Translations under genes and position numbers: made by a program
Part shown: positions 41,437-51,681 of the stretch, piece by piece
Layout: each line of letters opens with the position of its first letter
How positions within the stretch are numbered: position 1 is the first letter of the stretch
Origin: Lentzea waywayandensis
GTDB lineage: Bacteria; Actinomycetota; Actinomycetes; Mycobacteriales; Pseudonocardiaceae
NCBI RefSeq assembly: GCF_900115955.1
Contig: NZ_FOYL01000017.1
Span: forward strand, 62,001 to 126,000
Length of the DNA stretch: 64,000 nt
Direction of reading: 5' to 3'
Notes under the pieces: model-generated
Seen by the model: the letters and a program-made list of their open reading frames with translations, nothing else
Databases searched by the model: none
Told to the model about the DNA's origin: nothing

Positions 41437-41850
41437 TCAGATCAAGACCAGGGCGAGGCTGGTGACAATGCTGCCGACAATGAAGTAAGGAGCGTTGAGC
41501 AGGCCGTAGCGCAGCGGGTGCGGAAAGTTCGGGTTGATCGCGATGTTGAAGGTCATCGCAACGAGATAGCCGGCACCGACGATCACACCGAACACGAGCG
41601 CGTCACCCACGGAGGTGATGCCCAGCGCGGCGAACAGCAGCGCGCTGGTGAGCACGTTGACCACGGTGCACACCAGCGGGCCAACCCCGTCGATGGTGCG
41701 CCTCTCGGGGGCCGGGGCGTTCTCGCGACCGAGAGCGCTGGCGTACTGCCGAGGAATGGCGAACATAAAGTAACCGGCGCCCAGGCCGGCGAGCGCGACC
41801 GTGGACACGACGACGGCGATCCAGTTGATCTCGGAGAGAACGGCGAACAT
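41437..41850 (-). CDS. Small integral membrane protein, DUF1761-like
   Basis: The 137-residue protein has four hydrophobic helices: INWIAVVVSTVALAGLGAGYFMF, a central pair (VGPLVCTVVNVLTSALLFAALG, ALVFGVIVGAGYLVAMTFNIA) and a C-terminal one (APYFIVGSIVTSLALVLI). The NW near the start and the FxIPxxY motif match DUF1761 proteins, whose role is unknown. A ribosome-binding site-like AGGTGAAG precedes the ATG at 41850. It is monocistronic in a quiet stretch between the winged-helix and aldo/keto reductase genes. Confidence 0.75.
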   Translation of the reverse strand: MFAVLSEINWIAVVVSTVALAGLGAGYFMFAIPRQYASALGRENAPAPERRTIDGVGPLVCTVVNVLTSALLFAALGITSVGDALVFGVIVGAGYLVAMTFNIAINPNFPHPLRYGLLNAPYFIVGSIVTSLALVLI

Positions 41851-42054
41851 GGGTCTTCACCTTTGCGTTTGTGTCCGCGCTGCTGTCCGCAGCGGTGCTG
41901 TGGGGAGGTTGTCGGCGGGCATCCTGCGTGGGTGGTCCGCTTCCCGACATCGGTCGAGAGCCGAACCGCCCGCGCAGGAGCACGACTGGGCGTTGGCCAG
42001 GATCTGGATGTCATCACGTGTGCGGGTGCGCGGGCACCAGCAACGCCATGTCCG

Positions 42055-43107
42055 TCACTGCTGAGACCGTTGCCGTGCGGCGCGGGTGTCGACGGTGCGG
42101 CGGCGGAGATCCGGTCGGGCGACCGACGGGGTTACGTAGACCACGTCCATCGGTCCGACGTCGCTACCCGGCGGCACGATCTCGTCGATGCGGTCGAGCA
42201 CGTCGTCGCTGAGCAGGGTGTCGGCTCCCGCGATCAGGTCGTCGAGCTGTTCCAGGGTGCGGGGACCGATGATCGCGGAAGTGACCGCGGGATGGGCGGT
42301 CACGAAGGCGAGGGCCAGATGGGGCAACGACACTCCAGCCTCCTCCGCGACCTGTGCAAGTGCTTCTACGGCATCGAGTTTGCGTTCATCGGTCAAGTGC
42401 TTCCCTGCCCAGTGCAGGCGGCCGGCCGAGGCGGTCTCGGCGTTGCCCTTGCGCAGGCGGCCTCCGAGCAGGCCCATCGCCAGCGGGCTCCACACCATGA
42501 CGCCCAGTCCGTAGCGCTCGCACACCGGAAGGACCTCGCGTTCGATCCCTCGGTTGAGAATCGAGTAGTGCGGCTGCTCCGAGCGGAAGCGGGCCAGCCC
42601 GCGCCGCTCGGCCGCCCACTGGGCCTCGACGATCTCCGTAGCGGGCAGGTTGGAGTGTCCGATGGCACGGATCTTGCCCGCGCGCAACAGATCGGTCAAC
42701 GCGGCGAGTGTTTCTTCGACGTCGGTGCCGGGTTCGGGGTGGTGGACCTGGTAGAGGTCGATGTGGTCGACCCCGAGACGACGCAGCGATCCCTCGACGG
42801 CGGAGACGATCCAGCGGCGGGAGTTGCCGCGCTGATTGGGGTCTGCGCCCATGGGGCCGTTGAACTTGGTAGCCAGTACGACCTCGTCGCGGCGGCCACG
42901 CAGGGCCTTGCCGAGGATCGCCTCCGATTCTCCGTTGGGACCGTAAACGTCGGCGGTGTCGACGAAGTTGATGCCGGCGTCAAGGGCACGGTGCACGATG
43001 CGGATGCACTCGTCCTGGTCGGGATTGCCGTACGAGTTGAGCAGCATCGTGCCCAGTGCGTAGGGGCTGACCTGGATGCCGGTGCGGCCGAGCGGGCGAG
43101 TTCGCAT
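42055..43107 (-). CDS. Aldo/keto reductase
   Basis: The 350-residue, NADPH-dependent oxidoreductase has a TIM-barrel fold. It begins MRTRPLGRTGIQVSPYALGTM and contains the family tetrad: Asp in NFVDTADVYGPNGESE (with Tyr), Lys in EVVLATKFNGPMG, and His in DLYQVHHPEPGTD. The cofactor-binding end (SAIIGPRTLEQLDDLI) is present. It belongs with general aldo/keto reductases acting on small aldehydes or ketones. ATG 43107 has AGGAG a few bases upstream. No substrate can be inferred; the next gene upstream is a broken VOC protein. Confidence 0.92.
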   Translation of the reverse strand: MRTRPLGRTGIQVSPYALGTMLLNSYGNPDQDECIRIVHRALDAGINFVDTADVYGPNGESEAILGKALRGRRDEVVLATKFNGPMGADPNQRGNSRRWIVSAVEGSLRRLGVDHIDLYQVHHPEPGTDVEETLAALTDLLRAGKIRAIGHSNLPATEIVEAQWAAERRGLARFRSEQPHYSILNRGIEREVLPVCERYGLGVMVWSPLAMGLLGGRLRKGNAETASAGRLHWAGKHLTDERKLDAVEALAQVAEEAGVSLPHLALAFVTAHPAVTSAIIGPRTLEQLDDLIAGADTLLSDDVLDRIDEIVPPGSDVGPMDVVYVTPSVARPDLRRRTVDTRAARQRSQQ

Positions 43108-43174
43108 GACTTTTCTCCTGCGTTGACACGGCTGACGTACGGCCGGTGGCCCGGCCGCACGCTGACGAAAGGAA

Positions 43175-43357
43175 TCAGGCCCAGGTCTGCTGGGCGGCGA
43201 CATCGACGATCCAGGTGACCCCGAAGCGGTCGGCCGACATGCCGAAGTCGCCGTAGGAGGCGATGGCGAGTTCCCCGCCGAACACCGACAGGCAGGACTG
43301 AAGTACCGCACGAGCCTCGCCGTAGAAGTTCAGGTGAGCGACAGCGGTGAGCGACAC
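43175..43357 (-). pseudogene. VOC/PhnB-like protein with internal deletion
   Basis: The frame encodes AVAHLNFYGEARAVLQSCLSVFGGELAIASYGDFGM joined directly to SADRFGVTWIVDVAAQQTWA. In intact PhnB-like glyoxalase-fold proteins these two segments are about 80-90 residues apart, so the middle has been deleted in frame. It was probably once in an operon with the aldo/keto reductase 68 bases downstream. Confidence 0.7.
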
Positions 43358-43533
43358 GATGTCCCGATCCTTCACGAGTAGTTCTTGTCCCCGACGACTT
43401 CCGGCGACAAGAACACTGTTTCGCAAGTACCGGTCAGGGTTTGTCCTCTACTCGTGGCGATCTGATCACCTCGCCGCGCACGGCACTGGGACACTGGCTC
43501 GTGGACGGCCAACCACCGGAGTCGTCGTTCTGA

Positions 43534-44714
43534 CCTCACCAAAACGCGGCTCGATAGGCCTGAACTGCGCATCAAGCCGCTACAGGCTCGCACTCGTTGA
43601 TCAAGCCGCCGAGCGCTCGCCGACGACGTACGGATCTACAGGCCGACTCTGCGACCGGATGATCAGGTCGCGGTGGAGCGTGGTGCCGCGCTCGGCGTGG
43701 TCGCCGATGGTTGTAATGGGACATATAGCGGTTCAACACCGACTTCAGGTGATGCTCGCCGATGATGAGCAGCCGGTCGGTGAGCTCGTCCGATAGTGCC
43801 GACAAACCGTTCGGCTTAGCAGTTCGCCCGCGGACACTGCGGCGCGATTTTCACCACGTCCATCCCGGCATCGGCGAGGACCGAATCGAACGACGCCGTG
43901 AACTGGCCCGCCCTGTCACGGACCAGGAATCGAAAGTCGTTCGCCCGATCGTCAAGCGTCATAAGGAGGTTGCGAGCCTGCTGAGTGGTCCACGGCCCGT
44001 CAGGGTTAGAGGTGGTCCCGAGAACATGGACGTAGCGGGTGCCGACCTCCACCACGAAGAACACGTACACCCGCTTCAACGTCACCGCGCAGTCGACATG
44101 GAAGAAGTCGCACGCCAGCACGGTCTCCGCTTGAGCACGCAGCAAGCGCCGCCACGACGTGTCGGAGTCGAGTCGGCGACGGCGGAATCCGAAGCCGCTT
44201 CAGCACACGACGAACCGTCGACTCGGCCGTCCGGTGGCCGAGCTTGAGCAGCTCACCTTGGATACGCCGGTAACCCCAGCCCGTGTTCTACCGCGCCATA
44301 CGCTCGACCAACGCCACTACGGTCTCATCGACCCGCGGGCGACCACTCCGGTTCGGGTAGGTCCACTTCTTGGCGACCAGGCGCCGGCGCCACCGCAGCA
44401 CGGTGCCCGGAGACACCAACCGGTGACCCCGCAACCAGGCAGGTAGTCACCGCACCAACGCGGTCAGCACCGCACGATCAGCCCAATCCCACCGCGGACG
44501 GCGCTGACCCCGACGCAACACCGCGACCTCATGCCGCAACACCAGCAACTCAACGTCCTTGGCCGCCGACGACCGGCCGAGCACAACCAGCCAGCCACCT
44601 AGCTGGACGAAGATGAGGTACGGCAGTCGCAGTGCCACGCCCACGATCATGCCGACCGAACAACAGAGCCTATCCACCGCAGCTCAACGCATGTGTGCGG
44701 AGTTCTGGCACCCC
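43534..44714. mobile_element. IS-B, near full length but decayed
   Basis: The 1.18-kb element runs from a degenerate left end (the GGGGTGCC is lost) to GGCACCCC at 44714. The minus strand encodes, in several frames, the transposase start ([56 protein letters not shown]), the core ([54 protein letters not shown]) and its end. Frameshifts and in-frame stops make it inactive. It shows that IS-B also encodes an rve-type transposase. Confidence 0.8.
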
Positions 44715-44837
44715 ACAGGATCTACTGGCTGGTCCGGCGGTCGCTCGCTCTAACCCGATTGGGTGTCCCGGCACTACATCTGTTGGCGGTAGAGGCCCTG
44801 TTCGCGACACTGGTGTCCCCCTACTTGAGGAGTAGCG

Positions 44838-45020
44838 ATGACGGAGCAGGAACCCGCCTCAGAGGACACAGGACTGGTCAGCCAGGCGGACGGTTCTGAT
44901 GTGGCCGAGGAGCGCCGCGCGGAGCAGGCTGCGACAGACTCGCCGGCTCAGCCTGCCGAGGGGATCCGTGTCCGGAGTTTCCTGCCCGGCGTCGTAGACG
45001 AAACCTGGATCGTCAGATAG
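44838..45020 (+). CDS. 60-residue acidic peptide, unknown
   Basis: ATG 44838 has a good ribosome-binding site (GAGGAG, seven bases before). The first 40 residues are very acidic and lack cysteine (MTEQEPASEDTG, then DVAEERRAEQAATDSPAQPAEG), while the last 18 differ: basic then hydrophobic, RVRSFLPGVVDETWIVR with the only tryptophan. Acidic leader plus distinct short end resembles a modified-peptide precursor, but no modifying enzyme remains: both sides are IS-B debris. It may be an orphan remnant of a peptide cluster or an unrelated small protein. Confidence 0.5.
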   Translation: MTEQEPASEDTGLVSQADGSDVAEERRAEQAATDSPAQPAEGIRVRSFLPGVVDETWIVR

Positions 45021-45202
45021 AGGCAGCAAGTAGTCACTCGGTCATGCGGCGGCATTGCGTCAGGTAACCGAGTCGCAAAGCGACGCATCCTTGCGGGCAG
45101 GAACCAACGGAACGAATCAGACGCGATCAGGGCCACCACACTGTCAGAGCGCTGCAACGCCGGCTTGGCCTCAGGTTCGTCCAGCATCCGGAAGGCCAGC
45201 GC

Positions 45203-45592
<390 letters not shown>

Positions 45593-46402
45593 ACAGGCCG
45601 GATCAGAAGCGCCAGCCGACCTGCACGCAGCGGTCGCACTCCCGCTCCAGATCCTGGTGATCTGCGAACTTCTCGGTGTGCCCTACGACGACCGCGGCCA
45701 GTTCCGCGCGTGGACCGAGGCCGCCGCGAACATCACCGACAGGACCATCTCGGAGCAGGGCCTCGGCAACCTCTTCGGCTACGGCATGCGCCTCGTTGAA
45801 GCGAAACGACGTGAGCCCGCTGACGACGTGATCTCCCGGTTGTGCGCGACCTTGGGCGTTTCCACCCGAGGAGGCCGCCATGGTGTCCATGGCCCTGCTG
45901 TTCGCCGGTCACGAGACGACGGTCGTTCAGATCGGCTTGGGCGCGTTGCTCCTGCTGGCCCACCCCCGACCAGTGGAACGCCCTGCGCGACAACCCCGGC
46001 CTCATCCCGAACGCCGTCGAGGAAGTCCTTCGCGCACCTGGCAAGGGCGGTGGCGGAATCCCCCGTTACGCCCGCACCGACATCGAGATCGACGGCGTCA
46101 AGATCCGCCTCGGCGACCTCGTCCTGCTCGACAACGGCGCCGCCAACCACGACCCGACTGTATTCACCGAGCCGGACCGAGTCGACATCACCCGCAAAGC
46201 CGCCGCCCACCTCACTTTCGGGCACGGCCTCCACTACTGCATCGGCGCTCCGCTGGCCCGCATGGAACTGCAAGCCGTATTCTCCCAGCTGATCCAGCGC
46301 TTCCCGACCATGCGCCTGGCAGTGCCCGTGAAGAATCTGACGATCCGCCGCGACGTACTGACGGGTGGACTCATGGCCCTTCCGGTGACGTGGAACCGCT
46401 GA
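45593..46402 (+). pseudogene. Cytochrome P450, 5'-truncated and frameshifted
   Basis: Three frames in order encode ICELLGVPYDDRGQFRAWTEAA (B/C region), the I-helix SMALLFAGHETTVV, an EEVLRAP segment (ExxR) with IPRYARTDIEIDGVKIRLGD, and the heme-binding loop FGHGLHYCIGAPLARMEL with its cysteine ligand. Two frameshifts (near 45870 and 45970) and loss of the first third to IS-B make it non-functional. The plus-strand gene overlaps the end of the next minus-strand gene by about 30 bases. Confidence 0.85.
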
Positions 46403-47132
46403 TCTGCCGCTGAGTGCGGTCGTGTTCGACCGGATCGAGGATCTCCCAGGTCGATTGACCGATGGCGAGGACTCCACGGGCGGGCAGGGCGACGCCGCCG
46501 ATCGTCGGGTTGTCCTTCAATCGAACCGGAGTTCCGAGGTCGATGCCGTCGAGCGTCGCGCGGGATTCATCGACGAGGTACATCCGCTCAGGCATGAGTT
46601 TGCCGTTGTGACCACTGGGCATGACGCCCGCCATCTTGAGCTTCCCCATGCCCAGCGCCTGAGCCATGCGCTCGCGGGCATGCACCAACAGCGGTGGCCG
46701 CCAGGTAGCGAGCGGCATCGCTCCACTGAGGACGTTCAGAACGTCCAGGATTGGCGTCGAGCGGGCAGTGAGCGTCCAGTCCAACGCCGGGGTGTTCATG
46801 GTGACCCGGAGGGAAGCCTTGCCGGTCCAGGTGACCTCGATACGGGCATGTGCGGTTCGACTGCAGGCGGGACCGTAGTAGCGAGGGCACGCCGCGTCGA
46901 GTCGCGGGCCGTCGACGTAGATCGACCAGTCGCCACCGGGGTCGCGGTGCCAGATCGAGCGATACGGGCCGAAGTCGCTTTCCGCGAACGCCCGCAGAGC
47001 AAGCACGTGACCGGAGTCGAACGGCAGACCGAACACGCCCCACCCCTTCGCGTACTCGTGTCCGGGCCACGGCGCCGCTCCCGTGGTCGTGGGGAGGTTA
47101 GACAGCGAAGACAGGTCGAGCATGGTCATCAC
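46371..47132 (-). CDS. Hypothetical protein, 253 residues
   Basis: The soluble protein begins at ATG 47132 or the next ATG six bases on, which has the better-spaced AGGTG. Sequence landmarks are GHEYAKGWGVFGLPFDSGHVLALRAF, SIWHRDPGGDWSIYVDG, CPRYYGPAC with two cysteines, and MPSGHNGKLMPERMYLVDESRATLDG. I recognise the style of an uncharacterised actinobacterial family but no named domain. It lies 15 bases after the DUF3644 gene stop, on the same strand, so the two may be cotranscribed. Confidence 0.6.
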   Translation of the reverse strand: MMTMLDLSSLSNLPTTTGAAPWPGHEYAKGWGVFGLPFDSGHVLALRAFAESDFGPYRSIWHRDPGGDWSIYVDGPRLDAACPRYYGPACSRTAHARIEVTWTGKASLRVTMNTPALDWTLTARSTPILDVLNVLSGAMPLATWRPPLLVHARERMAQALGMGKLKMAGVMPSGHNGKLMPERMYLVDESRATLDGIDLGTPVRLKDNPTIGGVALPARGVLAIGQSTWEILDPVEHDRTQRQISGSTSPEGP

Positions 47133-47147
47133 CTCATGTCGGGGTGT

Positions 47148-48257
47148 TCAGGCGGCGGCACGACATCCCGCCAGCGAACACGATCCTTTCGTTGCTGCAC
47201 GGCCCGATGGCTTATGCGCAGTCCAAACATCGGAGAGGTCAACTTCCCGGATCGCCGACCGCATCAAGGTGAAGGCTTTGTCCGAGTAGCACCGATGCCG
47301 CTGAGACCTGAACACGAAGTCATGCCTGCAGGTCGGATCATCGTCGATCCCCAAGTGATCGCGAAGCGCCTTGCACATCGGCACCGTGAGATCGAGCGCC
47401 TCGGCGAGTTCGGTGGCGGACCGGTGGAAGGTGCGCTGCAGATCAATCTGCCTGACCGCTGCAGCCGGAGTGTCCTCATCGGACACGTAGCGAACGCCCG
47501 GGCCTTCGTTCGTGGTGAAGTGAACCTTGAGCGTAACGCCAGAGCCGTCGACCGCAGTCGCGATCTCGTCCAGCCTGGGAAACACACGATCTCGCGTCTC
47601 GCCGTCCCTCATGCCACGTGCGACTCGCTCGACGTCTTTCCTGGACACACGAACGTCGGCCTGGACGTGGGCCTCCATCGCCAGGAGCGTCCTGATGCGA
47701 GCGCGTGCGTCATGGCCAGCCCGTCGACCTGGCTGCAGCAGCGCAGCGATCTGGTTGTACTCCTCGTCCAGCAGAACGTTCAGTTCGCGAGGCGGATCGA
47801 CGGACAGCGGTAAGACCCGGTTCGGAAGGTGGCTGCTCAAGGGCTCCTTGAAGACCCGCTGAAGCAGGTCGTCGAACAAAGTGATGGCCGCTCGGCAGTG
47901 CAGGTACAACAGCTGCTCGGGAACGATGTTCCACCAATGCTGTTCGTCGTCACGCATCGCATCTATCGCGCGCAACGTGCCAGCGTCCGCATCGGACAGC
48001 TTGACCATCGTGCTGGCCATGGACAGGCCGAGGCACCGCTCAAAGCCGATCGACCTGCCCGTCACCGGGTCGAAGATCTTCTTTTCACCGCTCTGCACCA
48101 ATGCCGACTTGAGCAACATCTCGAAGGCATGCTGCATGAGCAGCAGCACCTTGGACGCACGCCCCAGTTCAGCAGGTGAGTTGAAGGCTTCCACCGCGGA
48201 CACCAGCGATGCGACTGCCTTGGCCTTCAACATGCGACTTTCCTGCTTCAACTTCAT
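47148..48257 (-). CDS. DUF3644-family protein
   Basis: The 369-residue soluble protein shows the N-terminal helical DUF3644 pattern: LLLMQHAFEMLLKSALVQ, FDPVTGRSIGFERCLGL, GTLRAIDAMRDDEQHWW and LYLHCRAAITLFDDLLQRVF. Arg-rich helices follow (ARARIRTLLAMEAHVQADVRVS) and a C-terminal domain of about 100 residues with HRSATELAEALDLT. The family is found in mobile and defence-rich regions but its function is not established. It starts with ATG 48257; a second methionine eight codons on is possible. It is followed closely by the hypothetical gene at 47132. Confidence 0.8.
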   Translation of the reverse strand: MKLKQESRMLKAKAVASLVSAVEAFNSPAELGRASKVLLLMQHAFEMLLKSALVQSGEKKIFDPVTGRSIGFERCLGLSMASTMVKLSDADAGTLRAIDAMRDDEQHWWNIVPEQLLYLHCRAAITLFDDLLQRVFKEPLSSHLPNRVLPLSVDPPRELNVLLDEEYNQIAALLQPGRRAGHDARARIRTLLAMEAHVQADVRVSRKDVERVARGMRDGETRDRVFPRLDEIATAVDGSGVTLKVHFTTNEGPGVRYVSDEDTPAAAVRQIDLQRTFHRSATELAEALDLTVPMCKALRDHLGIDDDPTCRHDFVFRSQRHRCYSDKAFTLMRSAIREVDLSDVWTAHKPSGRAATKGSCSLAGCRAAA

Positions 48258-48478
48258 GGGGCACTCCCGGACCGCCCCCGATCTCTTGCTCAGACCATCG
48301 CTGATGCCATCAACAGCGTTTCAATGCCCCACGTGACCGCCCGCTCGACATCCCGCAGCAGGCCGGAGACCGCGCCTGGCGAGCTAGAGCCGCGCAGCGT
48401 GCTCCGGAGAAGCAGGTGGAGATTCGCCTCTACCTGCTTCTCTGCATCTTCGGGGAAAGGGCTTCGAAGCGGTGCGGA

Positions 48479-49327
48479 CTATTTCGTGCCCACGCCGATG
48501 TTCAGGGGCGCGGAGAGCACGGCAGGGCCGCTGGTGGACCGTTCGCGGATCATGCCGTCGAGGACCTGGACGATGTCCGCACGCTGTTGGTCCGTGAGGT
48601 CGGCGACGAGGGCACCGGGGACAGGGTTGCCGCCGAGGCACCAGTCCCACAGCTGCTGCCCGGTCCGCACGTGGATCCGTTCCTGGTGGCTGGTGTCCAC
48701 GGTGACGTTCTTGAGACCGGCGTCGGTGAGTCGCCGGTGCAAGACGTCCGGGTCCGCGACCTGGAACTCGAGCAGCGGCTCGTCCTCAGAAGGGCCTTCG
48801 AAGGCAGGCACGACCGCCTGCACCGCCGCGACGAAGAAGTGCAGTGCCTCGAACTCGCCGGGGTTGCCGTAGGCGATGAGGAGCACCCGCCCGCCCGGCT
48901 TGGTCACCCGGACCATCTCCCGCAGCGCGGTCGCCTGGCCGGGGACGAGCATGACGCCGAACTGCGAGCCGGTGACGTCGTAGGTGTCGTCGGGGAGGTC
49001 GAGGTGGTGACAGTCCATCACCCGGCCGTCGACGTCCAGCCCCTCGGCGGTGGCCCTCGCGGTGCAGTGTTCGATCATCCTGGGTGACCAGTCGGTCGCC
49101 ACCACGGTGGCGCCGAGCCGTGCCGCAGGCAGGCTCAGTCCGCCGGTTCCGGCGGCGACGTCGAGGAACGTGTCGCCTTCCCGGAGGCCGGCGAGCCGCA
49201 GCCCGGCCTGGGCCAGGTCGGCTTCACCGGGTGCGACGTGCTCGTCGTACTGCGCCGCGATCGCGTCCCACGCTTCGACGGGGGCGACGTGCTCAGCGTG
49301 CTGCGTGGTCTCATGCAAGTCGGTCAT
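48479..49327 (-). CDS. SAM-dependent methyltransferase (class I)
   Basis: The 282-residue protein has the class I methyltransferase motifs: FLDVAAGTGGLSLPAA (motif I), VVATDWSPRMIEHC (motif II) and TKPGGRVLLIAYG (post-III). Its closest style is UbiE/Coq5-like small-molecule methyltransferases. ATG 49327 is preferred because AAGGAG lies six bases upstream; a GTG three bases earlier is too close. The divergent-looking space to the LuxR gene is only 106 bases and both genes point the same way, so the regulator may control it. Substrate unknown. Confidence 0.88.
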   Translation of the reverse strand: MTDLHETTQHAEHVAPVEAWDAIAAQYDEHVAPGEADLAQAGLRLAGLREGDTFLDVAAGTGGLSLPAARLGATVVATDWSPRMIEHCTARATAEGLDVDGRVMDCHHLDLPDDTYDVTGSQFGVMLVPGQATALREMVRVTKPGGRVLLIAYGNPGEFEALHFFVAAVQAVVPAFEGPSEDEPLLEFQVADPDVLHRRLTDAGLKNVTVDTSHQERIHVRTGQQLWDWCLGGNPVPGALVADLTDQQRADIVQVLDGMIRERSTSGPAVLSAPLNIGVGTK

Positions 49328-49433
49328 CACCGGCTCCTTATCCCTTTGTCCCCTCGACCTGGGACGTTAGGGACGGAAACGGCCGGTCCGCTTCGAACGG
49401 ACTACCCACTCGGCTCCTGAGGGCGTGGGTATT

Positions 49434-51095
49434 TCAGACCAGGGCGTGTTCGTAGGCGTAGGCAGTAGCGGCCGCGCGGGACGCCACACCGATCTTGCTG
49501 AAGCAGTTGCTCACATGGCGGGCGACGGTCTTCTCCGAGAGCCCGAGAGTGCTCGCGATCGCGCGGTTCGTTCTGCCGGTCGCGATCAGCCGCAGCACTT
49601 CCACCTCCCGCCCGGTCAGGCCGTCGGGGGCTGGCTCGTGTGGCTGCCTGGTCAGCGCGTCGAGCCGCTCGATGTCCGGTGTGGCCCCGAGTCGTTCGAA
49701 AACGGTCCGCGCACCGCGGAGTTCCATGGTGGACGTCTCGGTGTCGTCGAGCGCGCGGCAGGCCAGCCCGAGGAGCACCCGGACGCGTGCGGTCTCCCGG
49801 GGAGCGTCCAGCTCACGCCACACCGAGGCAGCGCGGCGGAGCTTCCGCAACGCCGCCCCTGGGTCACCCTCGGCGAGCAAGACCGCGCCGACCGCCGAGG
49901 CCGCCACCGCGTCCAGGTACGCAGCGTCGAACGCCGCAGCGAGCCGGGTGAGCTCATCGGCAGCCGCACGCGCCGATGGCAGATCGCCAGCGGCGATCAT
50001 GATCTCCACGTACGCGGGCAGCACGCGCGACCGCAACGGCGGATCCTCGCTTTCCGCTGCCACCCGACGGATCACCGTGGACGCCACGTCGAGCCGCCCC
50101 TGCGCCAGTCTGAGCAGAGCAAGCCCCGGCTCGGGCGGGCGGCCGGCCTCGTCGGCCTTCCGGTAGCTCTCCTCAGCCGCCGTGAACTCCCCGCGCAGCC
50201 GCTGCAGCTCACCGAGCTGGTAGTACGCCGAGCCGAGCGTGTCCCAGCTGACCGGGCCGGACAGCAGGTCGCAGGCCTGCTCGGCAGCCTCCTGCGCGTC
50301 GCGCCACGCGCCCTGCAGCTGCATCAGCTCGCACCGGTGAACCAAACAGTTGCCCCGGAACGGGACAAGTTCGGGCTGGGCGTCACACCAGCGCGTGAGT
50401 GCTGCGGTCCACTCCCGCGCGCGACGCAGGTCGAACAGGTCGGCGCAGGCCGCGATCACCGTGCAGTACACCATCCCGGCATACATCGGCGACACCTCAC
50501 CGGCGATCACCCCGGCCATGACCTCGTCCAGCACAACAACACCCGCCGGCCCCTGCCCCCGCAGGACCCGGCACATGCCCTCACCAAGACGCGACATCGT
50601 CACCAGATCGAGATCACCAAAGCCCTCACCGGCCCCGACACTGTCGGCGAAAACCGACTCCGCCCCCGCAGGGTCTCCACCCCACATCTGCGCGAACGCC
50701 TGCCACGTGCGCAACCACGCTCCTTCCGCGCACTCGCCACAGCCTTCGAGCACCCGCGCGCAGCGGGCGAACCACCCCATCGCCGGCGCGCCCTCACCCC
50801 GGAACATCAGACCCGCACCGATCAGCACGGCATGACGCGCGGCACGCCGCCGATCGCCCCGCACGAGAGCCCCACGGTGAGCACGCGTCCACACCCGCGT
50901 GCAGACCTCGTCCTGACCCGACAAGTACGCGGCGAGCGCGAACAACTCCAGATCGTCCAGATCCAGCGGCGTGGCGGCGTCCACAGCCGCCAACTCGGTA
51001 CACGCGACACCCCACCAGCGCTCCGCGAAGGCCGCGCGCCCCCGCTCAAGCGGACCGGTCATCGCCATCGGTCCATTGTGACCCGACGCCGCCAC
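49434..51095 (-). CDS. LuxR-family transcriptional regulator with TPR-like sensor region
   Basis: The protein of up to 553 residues consists of helical repeats over most of its length (alanine-rich TPR-like pairs such as YYQLGELQRLRGEFTAAEESYRKADEAGR) and a C-terminal LuxR helix-turn-helix (LTGREVEVLRLIATGRTNRAIASTLGLSEKTVARHVSNCFSKIGV). It lacks the N-terminal ATPase of true LAL regulators. The start is uncertain: MAMTGPLERG, nine codons in, is equally plausible. It is on the same strand as the methyltransferase, 106 bases upstream. Ligand and targets are unknown. Confidence 0.85.
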   Translation of the reverse strand: MAASGHNGPMAMTGPLERGRAAFAERWWGVACTELAAVDAATPLDLDDLELFALAAYLSGQDEVCTRVWTRAHRGALVRGDRRRAARHAVLIGAGLMFRGEGAPAMGWFARCARVLEGCGECAEGAWLRTWQAFAQMWGGDPAGAESVFADSVGAGEGFGDLDLVTMSRLGEGMCRVLRGQGPAGVVVLDEVMAGVIAGEVSPMYAGMVYCTVIAACADLFDLRRAREWTAALTRWCDAQPELVPFRGNCLVHRCELMQLQGAWRDAQEAAEQACDLLSGPVSWDTLGSAYYQLGELQRLRGEFTAAEESYRKADEAGRPPEPGLALLRLAQGRLDVASTVIRRVAAESEDPPLRSRVLPAYVEIMIAAGDLPSARAAADELTRLAAAFDAAYLDAVAASAVGAVLLAEGDPGAALRKLRRAASVWRELDAPRETARVRVLLGLACRALDDTETSTMELRGARTVFERLGATPDIERLDALTRQPHEPAPDGLTGREVEVLRLIATGRTNRAIASTLGLSEKTVARHVSNCFSKIGVASRAAATAYAYEHALV

Positions 51096-51237
51096 GCCGC
51101 CACCGCACAGCGCGGCCCGGTCACAGACGGATCGAACAGGAACGAGTCCGGCTAGTGGTCGCGGCCATCCCCCTCTGAACTAGCTAACCGCGACCCAGGC
51201 GCCGAAAGGCGCCTTGCTCGTACAAGACGTAAACCTG

Positions 51238-51503
51238 TGCGTGCCGAAAACTACGTCCATACAGGTCAAGGCACATGGCGATACTCGTGGATGACTCGTC
51301 CGGGAAGATCATGTCGGTCTATGATGAGGCGTTCGATCTGGGCGGGTTCGCCAGGCTGAGGCCGACCCTGCAGGGGGTGGCGCGCCAGCGGGCGATCGGC
51401 GGGCTCGTTGCTCGCTGCACTGCCGCTATTACTCACGCAGCGCCTGGCGCAGATGGGCCTGATTCCAGATCAGCGCGGTCGAACAGGCCGCCGCGAAATT
51501 CTT
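51238..51503. mobile_element. Remnant of IS-A, 3' end only
   Basis: It begins with the IS-A terminus TGCGTGCCGAAAACTAC and resembles the transposase 3' end, broken by substitutions and indels. Homology fades near 51503, close to the start of the second recombinase element. Confidence 0.75.
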
Positions 51504-51645
51504 ACTCCAGTCGATACAGATCAGTCCGAAAGATTCACCAGTGTCGACTAGCCCTCTATACTAGGTACGAGCTATCCAATAGTGCATGAACACAAACCTG
51601 CGCACGCGCGCTACACGTTGGGGGTCAAGCCCCACGGACATTCTC

Positions 51646-51680
51646 TTGCCCCACGGGATTCACTAGATCCCGTGGGGCAA
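51646..51680. terminator. 14-bp hairpin at the end of recombinase pseudogene 2
   Basis: TTGCCCCACGGGAT (51646-51659) pairs with ATCCCGTGGGGCAA (51667-51680) around a seven-base loop. It starts one base after the recombinase stop (51682, minus strand). It matches the hairpin at 38283 with one compensated pair. No U-tract follows on the minus strand. Confidence 0.7.
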
Positions 51681-51681
51681 T

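Noticed and set aside
45657-46413. Separate plus-strand genes in the P450 region
   Set aside because: The overlapping frames are pieces of one frameshifted cytochrome P450, joined by order of its conserved motifs.
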